Below the pieces are notes generated by a model. The model did not search any database. It was not told the DNA's origin and saw only the letters and a program-made list of their open reading frames with translations. This document shows, in pieces, positions 34,018 to 42,846 of a stretch of DNA of 64,000 bases. Made by a program: the position numbers and the translations under genes. Within the stretch, counting starts at the first letter, position 1, and the number at the start of each line of letters is the position of its first letter. Origin of the DNA: CAXBPY01 sp003455275 (lineage in GTDB: Bacteria; Bacteroidota; Bacteroidia; Chitinophagales; UBA10324); contig CAXBPY010000003.1 of NCBI GenBank assembly GCA_963977675.1, forward strand, positions 1-64,000. Reading direction: 5' to 3'.

Positions 34018-34103
34018 GCCTTGGTGGTGGAACTGGTAGACACGCAGGACTTAAAATCCTGTCGCCCGAAACGGCGGTGCGGGTTCGATTCCCGCCTGAG
34101 GCA
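34018..34103 (+). tRNA. tRNA-Leu (anticodon UAA)
   Basis: 86-nt class II tRNA with a long variable arm. Acceptor GCCTTGG / CTGAGGC with discriminator A; anticodon stem CAGGA/TCCTG; loop CTTAAAA with TAA at 34052-34054; T-loop GGTTCGATTCC. CCA not encoded. Confidence 0.96.
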
Positions 34104-34428
34104 CTTTACTAAATGTTTGGAGGCATTACTTCCCCTCCGATGAACAACATAATTTATAGTTCTTCAAGAGTAAGACAGAAGGTTTGAAAGTTGAATGCTG
34201 GAAAGTGTATTGATAAAACCAAGTTCAAAATTTGAGTAGCAATTTATTTTTTACGGCAGAAAATGTCATTAAAATAAATTCTTCTTTCCCTAATAGAATT
34301 TACCAGTAGATGATTTTAATAGTTGAAATGTGCATTTTTAGAAATTGGTTCTATTGAATTAAGATCCAAAATCTATACGCTCAAGATAGAGCGTAAGCGA
34401 ATGTCAGCGACATTTCATTTGTTCAAAT
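34104..34428. other. 325-nt region without a recognised gene
   Basis: Between tRNA-Leu and the end of the PLD gene. A heptamer array occupies 34178-34212 and a short GGAGG/CCTCC hairpin lies at about 34119-34138 without a T tract. The small ORF at 34323-34526 has no start context or family and overlaps the PLD gene on the other strand. Confidence 0.5.
34178..34212. repeat. Heptamer array downstream of tRNA-Leu
   Basis: Units GAAGGTT, TGAAAGT, TGAATGC, TGGAAAG, TGTATTG in phase. Confidence 0.55.
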
Positions 34429-36606
34429 CTATTGCTTCACAAACTTCAAAGTTTGTTGAATCCCTTTTCCGGCAAGTGTTACAAAGTAAATTCCCGGGCT
34501 CAGAGAACTTACATCAATTACCGTAGATTGATTCGCTACCATGGTGGTAGATACAATTTTTCCTACAACATCTGAGATCGTAATTGTACTTGCCTCGGAT
34601 GGATAGCCGGCTATAAACAATTTTTCAGAAAAAGGATTAGGATAGGCTGAGAAATTAAAGTTGTCAGTAACATCGACAGGATTAATGCCAACCTGAACAA
34701 CTCCACCTTCATTTTCAAAACATTGAGCAAACTCCTGCAAATACTGATTTGTAATATTTGCATTGTGAACGATCACTTCGTTTTCATCATTTTTATAGGT
34801 AGCAGAATTCGTCCAGTTAAAAGAACCGGTTACGACCTGTGGATCTGAACTCAAATTGTCTGCATCAATAATTGCATACTTGTGATGAAGGAGCCATCCA
34901 AAGGAATTTATTTTCAGATTGGAGGTGGTCATGTTTCCAATCAAAGCATTCCATACAGGAGTTGAGGCTGCAGTATCATTTATTATTCCCTGAGCGAAAT
35001 ATCCGGTGCTGGTCTGGTAGTTATCTGTAATCGGGTAAGCAATTTCAGTTCTTGTGAAACTGTAAATGAGAAAGTGAACAGAAGTGTTAGCTGTAAGCAA
35101 GGCATTTTTTACAGCTATGTTAGTGTTATCGCTTGGAGAAAAATATTGTTGAACGCGAGTTCCGTTCAGATTAAATTCATGAGCAGTGTTGTCAATTTTG
35201 TCCGGGCCGAAAGCCCCTCCAAACATTTCATTAAATTCCAAAGTGTACGAACGGGCCATGGTTTGATCCTGGAAGATGATAATATCCTGCGCATCTGTAT
35301 TTACCTGGTTGTCAGTAAAATTCATTGAGCCGGTCCAAACAACTGGTTCATTAGGATCAGCAGAGTTTGCATCAATGATTACAAATTTGTTGTGCATAAT
35401 ACCGTAGGTCGCGCTGCCGGGGCTTTGAATTTTCTGAATCGAACCAATGAGTGAGTTCCAAGCAGTCGTATTTATTCCGTTGTCAGCAACTACTCTAACC
35501 GTAATTCCGGCCGCGGCTCTCTGATTGAGGGCAGTTACAATTCCATTATTGTCATCCATATTATAGATCGCTACATCAATTGTATGATGAGCGCGATTGA
35601 GATATGCAATCAAAGTATCAGCAGCAACATGATTGAGGTAGTGAGAATAGTTTGCCGGAGAAGAGGCATATGATGTATCAACCGGATGATTGAAATAAGA
35701 AGTAATGGTTTGAGAAGACAGAGACTGTGTTCCCATTACCTGAATCGAAGAAAAACTAGTGTCGCCTGATGAAGAGATTGTAATACCTTTTACATAGTAA
35801 AGTGTACCCGGAGTTAAACTCGTAAGGTTGATTGAGTGATTCGTTGTTAGTGTTGCGTCTGTAACCTCGCTTCCAAGTGCACTTGTTAATCCATAACGAA
35901 TGATAGTGTTTCCAGGATTTTGAGTTTGAAAACTAACTGTGAAACTTGTTGTGGCAATATTTGATTGTGTAAGTGAAGTTGTAAATACCGGCGGGTTTCC
36001 AATGGTTATGAAATCATTTAAACTCCGAGGTAGCAATTGATAGGTGGTGGTGTACTGACTCATTATTCCAACAATATCTATGCTGCTGCCTGGAATCGGA
36101 GTGCTTACAATATTGCTTGAAGCATTTATACGAACTTGTCCATTGTTGGTACCATCTGTAATTGGATAGTTAGTTGATCCTGCAAATGATCCGGATCCGG
36201 TAAATGAAACCCCATTCACCCGAACCAGCTGGCCTTCGTATTGTTCTGCAAAAGCTATTGGGATAGAAAGTGAAACTGGTGGGTGAGGAGTGTTCCCGGT
36301 TGTGATCACTGAAAAACTTGTAACAGAAATTTCCATTAGGTTGTTATATGGAGCTATTGTTCCTGATACCTCAATACTATCTCCAATGTTTACTGAAGAA
36401 AGTGTTGAGCCATAAATACAAATTCCGGCTGTTCCATCCTGTATATATCTGGTTGAACCTCCGAATTCGCTGCCATTACTTGCGATTCCTCTTACAGTTG
36501 CATTGTTTCCGGTCGCCAGATTTCTTGCACTGGCAATTGTGATAACTTGTGATTTAGCATTTGCAGTTGCAAGAACAAAGAGAATGAGTGTAACAATTTT
36601 TTGCAT
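34429..36606 (-). CDS. Secreted phospholipase D-like nuclease with T9SS sorting domain
   Basis: 725 residues from ATG 36606; the ORF extends upstream to 36765, but that start leaves the signal peptide (ending AKSQ) internal. Domains: OB-fold/DUF5689-like (about 20-210), fibronectin III-like (about 225-325), then two PLD catalytic motifs, HNKFVIID (about residue 403) and HHKYAIIDAD (about 574), each followed by a TGSMNF/TGSFNW element. A type A T9SS domain closes the protein (NFSAYPNPFSEKLFI ... SPGIYFV). It is probably an extracellular nuclease rather than a lipase, given its neighbour. Confidence 0.87.
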   Translation of the reverse strand: MQKIVTLILFVLATANAKSQVITIASARNLATGNNATVRGIASNGSEFGGSTRYIQDGTAGICIYGSTLSSVNIGDSIEVSGTIAPYNNLMEISVTSFSVITTGNTPHPPVSLSIPIAFAEQYEGQLVRVNGVSFTGSGSFAGSTNYPITDGTNNGQVRINASSNIVSTPIPGSSIDIVGIMSQYTTTYQLLPRSLNDFITIGNPPVFTTSLTQSNIATTSFTVSFQTQNPGNTIIRYGLTSALGSEVTDATLTTNHSINLTSLTPGTLYYVKGITISSSGDTSFSSIQVMGTQSLSSQTITSYFNHPVDTSYASSPANYSHYLNHVAADTLIAYLNRAHHTIDVAIYNMDDNNGIVTALNQRAAAGITVRVVADNGINTTAWNSLIGSIQKIQSPGSATYGIMHNKFVIIDANSADPNEPVVWTGSMNFTDNQVNTDAQDIIIFQDQTMARSYTLEFNEMFGGAFGPDKIDNTAHEFNLNGTRVQQYFSPSDNTNIAVKNALLTANTSVHFLIYSFTRTEIAYPITDNYQTSTGYFAQGIINDTAASTPVWNALIGNMTTSNLKINSFGWLLHHKYAIIDADNLSSDPQVVTGSFNWTNSATYKNDENEVIVHNANITNQYLQEFAQCFENEGGVVQVGINPVDVTDNFNFSAYPNPFSEKLFIAGYPSEASTITISDVVGKIVSTTMVANQSTVIDVSSLSPGIYFVTLAGKGIQQTLKFVKQ

Positions 36607-36625
36607 GGTGATTTTGTTGAGGCGC

Positions 36626-36633
36626 CAAATATA
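36626..36633 (-). promoter_or_regulatory. Promoter -7 box TATATTTG for the PLD gene
   Basis: Exact match on the minus strand, 19 nt from ATG 36606. It shows that the PLD gene has its own promoter after the terminator at 36775. Confidence 0.52.
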
Positions 36634-36774
36634 TACTGATTCATAACCAGGCATTTTAAAGTACATGAAGAATGAGTTAATAAATGGTGAATAAAAATTT
36701 AATGCTTCAAAAACTTTCAATTGAATCCCGATTTTTTGTGAAAGTGATTTAATTATTTCAATCACTCAAAAAAA

Positions 36775-36801
36775 ATCCGGCAACAAAAAATGTTGCCGGA
36801 T
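36775..36801 (-). terminator. Rho-independent terminator of the endonuclease gene
   Basis: Perfect 11-bp stem (ATCCGGCAACA / TGTTGCCGGAT) with a 5-nt loop and, on the minus strand, a run of eight T. It lies 24 nt past the endonuclease stop. Confidence 0.85.
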
Positions 36802-36824
36802 CAGTAAGCAATTTCTTCAAACTA

Positions 36825-38225
36825 TTATTGAGTAGGCCCGTTGTCAACAATAGATTCAACAGAACTTTGAATTGAAGTAGAAATATTTGATAGAAAATCA
36901 TAACCAGTTGCTGCTTCAATAGCATCCACACTTGTCCGGTAGTATCCCCAGGTCTGACTATTGACTGTTTGAACATTCGGCATATCAACTGCAATTACTC
37001 TTGTTGCAGATGAAACGCGGTTGATATCGTTATTACCATTTGGAAGAACAACAATTACTTTCCAACAATGGGCCGGAACATTGATGTTACCGCCGTTTAC
37101 TGAATTAGCACTTCCGTTGCTTCCGGTTCCACCGGTACCATAACCACCGCAAATAATAAAAAGCTCATTGCCCTGGTTGACAAGTGCACGCTCATAATCT
37201 TCAAGCGCAGCCCAGGTAATCTGATTAAGGTTTGGTGATTGTGGAAGCATGTTGGTCATCAGGAAAGTTGCAGCATTGTTTGTTGAGTTGTCTGTTCTGT
37301 CGGCAGAGGGGCACTGATGTCCGCGATCAAAACCACTTCCGGAATAAGCACTTGAGTTCGCAACAAAAAACCCGGAGGGTAATTGTGCATCTGATGCAAA
37401 ACAATCGCAGCGCGGCGTAGAACCTAGATCACTGGAGCCAAGGTGCCAGCTAACCCATCCGCATTCACCAAGACTATTGTTATATGCTAAATCATATTGC
37501 GGTTTCACTAACAAGTAATTATTGGGGAATGAAACATTAGTAACTGCTCCGCTTGGATTTCCCATTGCAATATTGTCGTTGTCAAGAGGATTAGTTCCGC
37601 CTCCTCCATTATCACTTACAGAAATATCATCAATGTTTAATCTTCCTCCTGAAGATTTTCTGATCTGAAAACGAACGCTGCCAGTTATACTCATGGTGAA
37701 AGTAGCAGTACTCAAGGTTGTAGAGGAAGTGGTAATGTTATTTCCGGTTTGAATCCATGTACTTCCGTTGTTTGTTGAATAATACAAACCCCAGCTGCTG
37801 CTTGCATCACTTCCATATTTCGCATGAACAACAGATACTGAGGTTGCACCATTGCTGAGATTAAAATTCATTGTCAACTTTCCGCTGTTCTGAATTCGAG
37901 CGGCATGAGCACCATTTTTATGATCGCTGGAAGAAGTACCAATCAACGCATCATAAAAATTCCATGAGCCTGAGCTAAGCGTAACATTACCTGATGAATA
38001 AGAAGTTTTAGAACCGCTTTCCATTGTTTCGGGCCAACCTGAATAAATGTTTCTTAACTGATGAGTTGAAGTTGATTCTGTAGTTTGAATTGAAGTTTTT
38101 AACGGTGCAACAAGTGAGTCTTTATTGCATCCGCTTACCAAAACCATTGAGATAAAGAAACCAGCGAAAATTAAAGTGAGGGTTTTACCGGTTCCCTTGA
38201 TCATTGAAATCAAATTTTTTTTCAT
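36825..38225 (-). CDS. Lipoprotein DNA/RNA non-specific endonuclease (NUC family)
   Basis: 467 residues from ATG 38225, preferred over the ORF start at 38249 because it gives a lipoprotein signal ending LVSGC. Residues about 55-205 form a jelly-roll-like domain (SSGSWNFYDALIG ... RLNIDDISVSDNG). Residues about 215-455 form the beta-beta-alpha-metal nuclease with DRGHQCPSADRT (catalytic His, about residue 298) and the downstream Asn of NLNQITWAALEDYER that binds metal. Predicted to degrade external DNA and RNA at the cell surface. Confidence 0.9.
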   Translation of the reverse strand: MKKNLISMIKGTGKTLTLIFAGFFISMVLVSGCNKDSLVAPLKTSIQTTESTSTHQLRNIYSGWPETMESGSKTSYSSGNVTLSSGSWNFYDALIGTSSSDHKNGAHAARIQNSGKLTMNFNLSNGATSVSVVHAKYGSDASSSWGLYYSTNNGSTWIQTGNNITTSSTTLSTATFTMSITGSVRFQIRKSSGGRLNIDDISVSDNGGGGTNPLDNDNIAMGNPSGAVTNVSFPNNYLLVKPQYDLAYNNSLGECGWVSWHLGSSDLGSTPRCDCFASDAQLPSGFFVANSSAYSGSGFDRGHQCPSADRTDNSTNNAATFLMTNMLPQSPNLNQITWAALEDYERALVNQGNELFIICGGYGTGGTGSNGSANSVNGGNINVPAHCWKVIVVLPNGNNDINRVSSATRVIAVDMPNVQTVNSQTWGYYRTSVDAIEAATGYDFLSNISTSIQSSVESIVDNGPTQ

Positions 38226-38529
38226 GATTATTTTTTTTGTTTGATACAAACTTTTTCAGTTTGCAGGGTGTAAAGAAATAGACTTAATATTAAATTTCTA
38301 ATGATCAAAACATTAAATGTTAACTGTTGACCAATAATAAAATTTGCCGTAGTTCAATTTTTAATTTTTTGACGAACTTAAATTTTCTCTTTTCAGAATA
38401 AAAAAATTAGTGTCAGTTTTTCAATTTCAATTTTCTTTTCTTTCAGTACTATTCAGTGGTTGCTATTTTATTTGCAACAGACTGAACTGTTAATTCTCAA
38501 TTCGTAGTTTTTAAATTTTAAATTCAAAT
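38226..38529. other. 304-nt divergent intergenic region
   Basis: Very AT-rich region between the endonuclease (minus) and yajQ (plus). It holds a short CAAACT/AGTTTG hairpin close to the endonuclease start (38247-38263) and a heptamer array abutting yajQ. No ORF or RNA gene recognised. Confidence 0.45.
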
Positions 38530-38531
38530 AT
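38490..38531. repeat. Heptamer array abutting the yajQ start codon
   Basis: Units TTAATTC, TCAATTC, GTAGTTT, TTAAATT, TTAAATT, CAAATAT in exact phase. The last unit contains the first two bases of the yajQ ATG. Confidence 0.7.
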
Positions 38532-39018
38532 GCCATCATTTGATATTGTAAGTAAAGCCGACACACAACTTCTTGATAATGCAATCAACACTGCCCGAAA
38601 GGAAATTGTTAATCGTTACGACTTTCATGGAACACAAACAGAAATAGATTTCGACAAGAAGGAAAATCTTATTAAGGTGACAACTGAAAATGATCTTCGG
38701 TTAAAACATATAATAGATATATTGATTTCGCGTGCAATGAAGCAGCACATTGATGCCAGGTGTTTTGATTTTGGCAAAGAACAATATGCATCAGGTAACA
38801 TGGTGAAGAAAGAAATAAAAATCAAACAAGGACTTGACCGCGACACAGCAAAAAAAGTTGTGAAAGAAATTAAAGACAGCGGATTAAAAGTTCAGCCAGG
38901 TATTATGGACGACCTTGTTCGCGTAACTGGAAAAAAAATCGACGACCTGCAATCAATTATAGCGTTGATGCGGAGCAAGGATTTCGGAGTTCCTCTACAG
39001 TTTGTAAACATGAAGTAG
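38530..39018 (+). CDS. yajQ: YajQ family nucleotide-binding protein
   Basis: 162 residues with the YajQ/DUF520 double ferredoxin-like fold: MPSFDIVSKADTQLLDNAIN start, RYDFHGTQTEIDF, and VKKEIKIKQGLDRDTAKKVV in the second half. Some family members bind cyclic di-GMP; others only bind nucleotides or RNA. One nt separates it from the rhomboid gene, so they are co-transcribed. Confidence 0.93.
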   Translation: MPSFDIVSKADTQLLDNAINTARKEIVNRYDFHGTQTEIDFDKKENLIKVTTENDLRLKHIIDILISRAMKQHIDARCFDFGKEQYASGNMVKKEIKIKQGLDRDTAKKVVKEIKDSGLKVQPGIMDDLVRVTGKKIDDLQSIIALMRSKDFGVPLQFVNMK

Positions 39019-39019
39019 C

Positions 39020-39634
39020 ATGATCGTTTACATCATTATCATCGTGACCGGAGTTGTTTCCTTCCTTGCCTTGCAGGACAGTAATGTCATGAATCGATTC
39101 ATTATGTATCCATATGCAGTTAAACAAAATAATGAATGGTGGCGATTTATTACTTCAGGTTTTCTTCATGCCGATTTCACCCATTTGTTTTTTAACATGT
39201 TTGTCTTGTATTCATTTGGACAATATCTCTACCTTTATTTCGATTCGCTGTTTGGCCATATGGCCGTGTATTATTTTCTGATTCTTTATATAGGCGCCAT
39301 AATTGTTTCTGATTTGTCCTCCTATATCAAGTGGCATAATTTCCCCTCGTATCGTTCGCTGGGCGCATCCGGTGCTGTTAGTGCGGTATTGTTTGCATTT
39401 ATACTTTTCGATCCGCTTGATAAGGTTTTAGTGATGTTCGTTCTTCCGCTTCCCGGTGTAGTATGGGGCGCCGTTTACCTTCTTTACAGCTGGTACATGG
39501 CAAAGCGTGGCGGCGACCGAATCAACCATGAAGCACATTTTTACGGAGCAGTGTTTGGTTTTATTTTTCCAATTCTGATAAAGCCGGAATTATTCTCTGG
39601 ATTTGTGAATCAGATTGCAACATTGTTGAGGTAA
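39020..39634 (+). CDS. Rhomboid family intramembrane serine protease
   Basis: 204 residues, six membrane helices. Catalytic Ser117 lies in GASGAVSA and His173 in HEAHFYGAVFGF. The HxxxN motif of helix 2 is present (HLFFN, His55 and Asn59). Cleaves membrane proteins within the bilayer; substrate unknown. The start follows the yajQ stop by 1 nt. Confidence 0.9.
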   Translation: MIVYIIIIVTGVVSFLALQDSNVMNRFIMYPYAVKQNNEWWRFITSGFLHADFTHLFFNMFVLYSFGQYLYLYFDSLFGHMAVYYFLILYIGAIIVSDLSSYIKWHNFPSYRSLGASGAVSAVLFAFILFDPLDKVLVMFVLPLPGVVWGAVYLLYSWYMAKRGGDRINHEAHFYGAVFGFIFPILIKPELFSGFVNQIATLLR

Positions 39635-39652
39635 AACATAAATTAATAAGTG

Positions 39653-40675
39653 ATGACAATAGATTTAAGAAGCGATACTGTAACCAAGCCGACTCCATCC
39701 ATGCTTAACGCAATGATGAGCGCAAAAGTTGGTGACGATGTTTTCAGCGAAGACCCAAGCATAAATGAGCTTGAAACGATAGCTGCTGGCATGTTCGGCA
39801 AAGAGGCCGGACTTTTTTGTCCCACAGGCACCATGACTAACCAGGTTGCAATCAAAACACATACGCAACCGATGGATGAAGTGATAGTGGAAAAAAGCAA
39901 TCATGTTTACTTCTACGAATCCGGTGGAATTGCTTATCACTCGCTCTCTTCAGTTCGCTTAATCAATGGTGATCGAGGAAGAATCAAGCCATCTGATATA
40001 GAAGAGAACATTAATCCTAATAACATTCATCACCCGCACACGAAACTCGTGGTGATTGAGAATACCAGTAACCGCGGAGGCGGCAGCTATTATCAGTTGG
40101 ATGAAATGAAGGCGCTGAGTGAAATGGCGCACAAGCATAACCTGATGATTCATCTCGATGGTGCACGCATTTTTAATTGCCTTGTAGAAATAAATGCTTC
40201 ACCAAATGAAGTTGGGGTATTGTTCGACAGCGTGAGTGTTTGTTTCTCTAAAGGATTAGGGTGTCCTGTTGGTTCTGTTCTTCTTGGTTCAAAAGATTTT
40301 ATTGCAGAAGCAAGAAGAAACAGAAAAGCCTTCGGCGGAGGAATGAGGCAGGCAGGATTTCTTGCTGCTGCTGCTATCTATGCTTTGCAAAATCATGTGA
40401 CACGCTTGAAGGAAGACCACTCACGCGCAAAAGCAATTGCAAAAACTCTGAATGAAACTTCACTCCTCGAAAATCCGGTGAGTGCCGACACAAACATTTT
40501 AATCTTTAAACTGAAGAAAGAATTTTCAGCAGAGAAAATGGTTGACAAGCTGAAAGAGAAAAACATTCTCTGCTTCGCAATTGGCGGAAACGCAATTCGA
40601 ATGGTCACTCATCTTGATTTCAATGATGAAATGTTGAATCAGGTTTGTGAGGTTTTAAAAAATATTTCTTATTAA
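39653..40675 (+). CDS. ltaE: Low-specificity L-threonine aldolase
   Basis: PLP enzyme splitting threonine or allo-threonine into glycine and acetaldehyde. Segments: IDLRSDTVTKPTPSML, GDDVFSEDPSINELE, FCPTGTMTNQVAI, HLDGARIFN, and the PLP lysine in CFSKGLGCPVGS (about residue 200). ATG 39653 is preferred over GTG 39650, one codon earlier. 341 residues, normal. Confidence 0.93.
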   Translation: MTIDLRSDTVTKPTPSMLNAMMSAKVGDDVFSEDPSINELETIAAGMFGKEAGLFCPTGTMTNQVAIKTHTQPMDEVIVEKSNHVYFYESGGIAYHSLSSVRLINGDRGRIKPSDIEENINPNNIHHPHTKLVVIENTSNRGGGSYYQLDEMKALSEMAHKHNLMIHLDGARIFNCLVEINASPNEVGVLFDSVSVCFSKGLGCPVGSVLLGSKDFIAEARRNRKAFGGGMRQAGFLAAAAIYALQNHVTRLKEDHSRAKAIAKTLNETSLLENPVSADTNILIFKLKKEFSAEKMVDKLKEKNILCFAIGGNAIRMVTHLDFNDEMLNQVCEVLKNISY

Positions 40676-40690
40676 AAAAAAATTATAAAA

Positions 40691-41146
40691 GTGAAACCTT
40701 TAGCTATAACTAACTCCATAACTATAAAATCCTCAGCTGAAAAAGTGTGGGACTTATTGGTGAATCCTGAACAAACAAAAAAATATATGTTCGGTTGCGA
40801 AACTGTTTCTGGCTGGAAACCCGGAGATGATTTATTGTGGAGAGGAGAGTGGGAAGGAAAAGAAATGATTTTCGTAAAAGGAAAAATCATTCGTATTGAA
40901 TCAAACAGGTTTTTAGAATACACGGTTATTGATCCGCTCAATCCGAACATTCCGGATCTACCGGAAAATTATCTGAATGTCACCTACAGTTTATCTGAGG
41001 AAGGAAAAGAAACAAAACTCACCGTAACACAGGGCGATTACAACAAAGTAGCAGAAGGAGAAAATCGTTACAAAGATTCTTACAACAATGGAGAAGGCTG
41101 GAATCCGATTCTCATTCAAATCAAAAAACTCGCAGAAGAACAATAG
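40691..41146 (+). CDS. SRPBCC/AHSA1-type START-like domain protein
   Basis: 151 residues, GTG start. AHA1-like pattern: ITIKSSAEKVWDLLVNPEQT, GDDLLWRGEWEGKE, LTVTQGDYN and a C-terminal helix (WNPILIQIKKLAEEQ). A hydrophobic ligand-binding fold; ligand and role unknown. It lies 15 nt after ltaE and 42 nt before hddA. Confidence 0.85.
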   Translation: MKPLAITNSITIKSSAEKVWDLLVNPEQTKKYMFGCETVSGWKPGDDLLWRGEWEGKEMIFVKGKIIRIESNRFLEYTVIDPLNPNIPDLPENYLNVTYSLSEEGKETKLTVTQGDYNKVAEGENRYKDSYNNGEGWNPILIQIKKLAEEQ

Positions 41147-41188
41147 AATGAATTCTACTTGTTCTGCTACTTTTACGCACGAACAACT

Positions 41189-42214
41189 ATGCTGATAAGA
41201 AGTAAAAGCCCGCTAAGAATCGGGCTCGCCGGCGGAGGAACTGATGTAAGTCCTTACTCTGATGAACACGGTGGTGTGATACTGAATGCAACAATCAATA
41301 TGTATGCATATGCCACTATTGAACCCACAGACGATGGAAAAATTATTCTGCACGCAATTGACAAGAACGAAAAAATTCAATTTGACTCACAAGCTCAATT
41401 ACCAATTGATGGTCATCTTGATTTACTGAAAGGAATTTACAATCGAGTTGTTCGGGATTACACAAAGAAACCGCTGAGCTTTCGTTTGTCAACTTATGTT
41501 GATGCTCCAAGCGGCAGCGGATTGGGTTCTTCAAGTTCATTAGTGGTGGCAATACTTGCGGCATTTGCAGAGTGGCAAAACATACCACTCGGAGAATATG
41601 AGTTGGCGAAACTTGCTTTTGATATCGAACGGAAAGACCTGGCCATGGCAGGTGGAAAACAGGATCAATACGCTGCAGCATTCGGCGGTTTCAATCTCAT
41701 GGAATTTTATGCTGATGAAAAAGTGATTGTCAATCCACTTCGTATTAAGGAAGATTATCTGAATGAAATGCAATTCAGTTTGCTTTTGTATTACACCGGA
41801 ACCAGCAGATTGAGTTCAAAGATTATTGAAATGCAGAGCAAGAATATTTTCCAGAAAAAAACTGAATCACTCGATGCCATGCATCAATTGAAATCACAAG
41901 CGGTGAAAATGAAGGAAGCAATTCTCAAAGGAGAACTCGACACAATCGGTGATGTACTGAATGAAGGATGGAAATCAAAAAAGCAAACTGCAGACGGAAT
42001 CAGTAACACCATGATTGATGAGATATATAACGCAGCGCTGAGTGAAGGAGCAAGTGGAGGAAAAATTTCAGGAGCAGGGGGCGGTGGATTTATGTTTTTC
42101 TGGTGCCCGCGATTTTCGAGATACAAGGTGATTGACCGTTTGCATCAGCTGGGCGGCGAGTTCAGGAGATTTCAGTTTACACAAAATGGTGCGATGACCT
42201 GGAAAGTCAAATAG
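41189..42214 (+). CDS. hddA: D-glycero-alpha-D-manno-heptose-7-phosphate kinase (GHMP kinase)
   Basis: GHMP kinase of the HddA type, making heptose 1,7-bisphosphate for surface polysaccharide. MLIRSKSPLRIGLAGGGTDV at the N-terminus; ATP loop PSGSGLGSSSSLVVA (about residues 109-123); C-terminal GASGGKISGAGGGGF. ATG 41189 is preferred to the ORF start at 41159, which adds ten non-conserved residues. It begins a four-gene heptose run. The stop is followed immediately by a heptamer array. Confidence 0.88.
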   Translation: MLIRSKSPLRIGLAGGGTDVSPYSDEHGGVILNATINMYAYATIEPTDDGKIILHAIDKNEKIQFDSQAQLPIDGHLDLLKGIYNRVVRDYTKKPLSFRLSTYVDAPSGSGLGSSSSLVVAILAAFAEWQNIPLGEYELAKLAFDIERKDLAMAGGKQDQYAAAFGGFNLMEFYADEKVIVNPLRIKEDYLNEMQFSLLLYYTGTSRLSSKIIEMQSKNIFQKKTESLDAMHQLKSQAVKMKEAILKGELDTIGDVLNEGWKSKKQTADGISNTMIDEIYNAALSEGASGGKISGAGGGGFMFFWCPRFSRYKVIDRLHQLGGEFRRFQFTQNGAMTWKVK

Positions 42215-42256
42215 GATTTTAGAATTATGATTTTGGATTTTAGATTTTAAATAAAA
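42215..42256. repeat. Heptamer array between hddA and gmhA
   Basis: Units GATTTTA, GAATTAT, GATTTTG, GATTTTA, GATTTTA, AATAAAA in exact phase. The first base follows the hddA stop directly and the array fills nearly the whole 44-nt gap inside the operon. Confidence 0.78.
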
Positions 42257-42258
42257 GA

Positions 42259-42846
42259 ATGAGTGCTGAAAAAATAAAATCAATAGTCAGTGCTTCAATT
42301 GAAGTGAAGCAAAAACTTCTTTCTGATACAACACTTCAGAAAACAATTTCTGATGTTGTAGATGAATGGGTGAAGTGCCTGAATGCAAAAGGTAAAATTC
42401 TTTTCTGTGGAAACGGTGGAAGCGCTGCTGATGCCCAACACATAGCAGCCGAACTCAGCGGAAGATTTTATTTCGACCGCGAACCACTTCATGCCGAAGC
42501 ATTACATGTAAATACATCTTATCTCACCGCCGTAGCGAACGATTATTCTTACGATGAAGTGTATTCGCGAATGGTGAAAGCACAAGGAAGACAAGGCGAT
42601 ATTCTGGTTGGAATTTCAACTTCCGGAAATTCAAAGAATGTAATCCGCGCAATGGAAGAAGCTAAGAAACGCGGAATGATTGTAATTGCTATGACCGGAG
42701 AACAAGGAGGAAAGATGCGCGACTGTTGTGATTATCTGATTAATGTTCCATCATCAGACACTCCCCGGATTCAGGAATCGCACATCATGGTGGGACATAT
42801 TCTCTGCGAACTGTCAGAAGAAAAAATATTTTCGAAAAATGCTTAA
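42259..42846 (+). CDS. gmhA: Sedoheptulose-7-phosphate isomerase
   Basis: SIS-domain isomerase making D-glycero-D-manno-heptose 7-phosphate, the first step of the pathway. LFCGNGGSAADAQHIAAELS (about residues 48-67), GISTSGNSKNVI and the metal or acid-base His in IQESHIMVGHILCE. 195 residues, normal. Its stop overlaps the hddC start by 8 nt. Confidence 0.92.
   Translation: MSAEKIKSIVSASIEVKQKLLSDTTLQKTISDVVDEWVKCLNAKGKILFCGNGGSAADAQHIAAELSGRFYFDREPLHAEALHVNTSYLTAVANDYSYDEVYSRMVKAQGRQGDILVGISTSGNSKNVIRAMEEAKKRGMIVIAMTGEQGGKMRDCCDYLINVPSSDTPRIQESHIMVGHILCELSEEKIFSKNA

Noticed and set aside
34323..34526. 67-codon ORF downstream of tRNA-Leu
   Set aside because: It overlaps the PLD gene antisense and has no recognisable features.
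42743..42838. N-terminal extension of hddC
   Set aside because: The extension lies inside gmhA in another frame; the nucleotidyltransferase motif starts right after ATG 42839.
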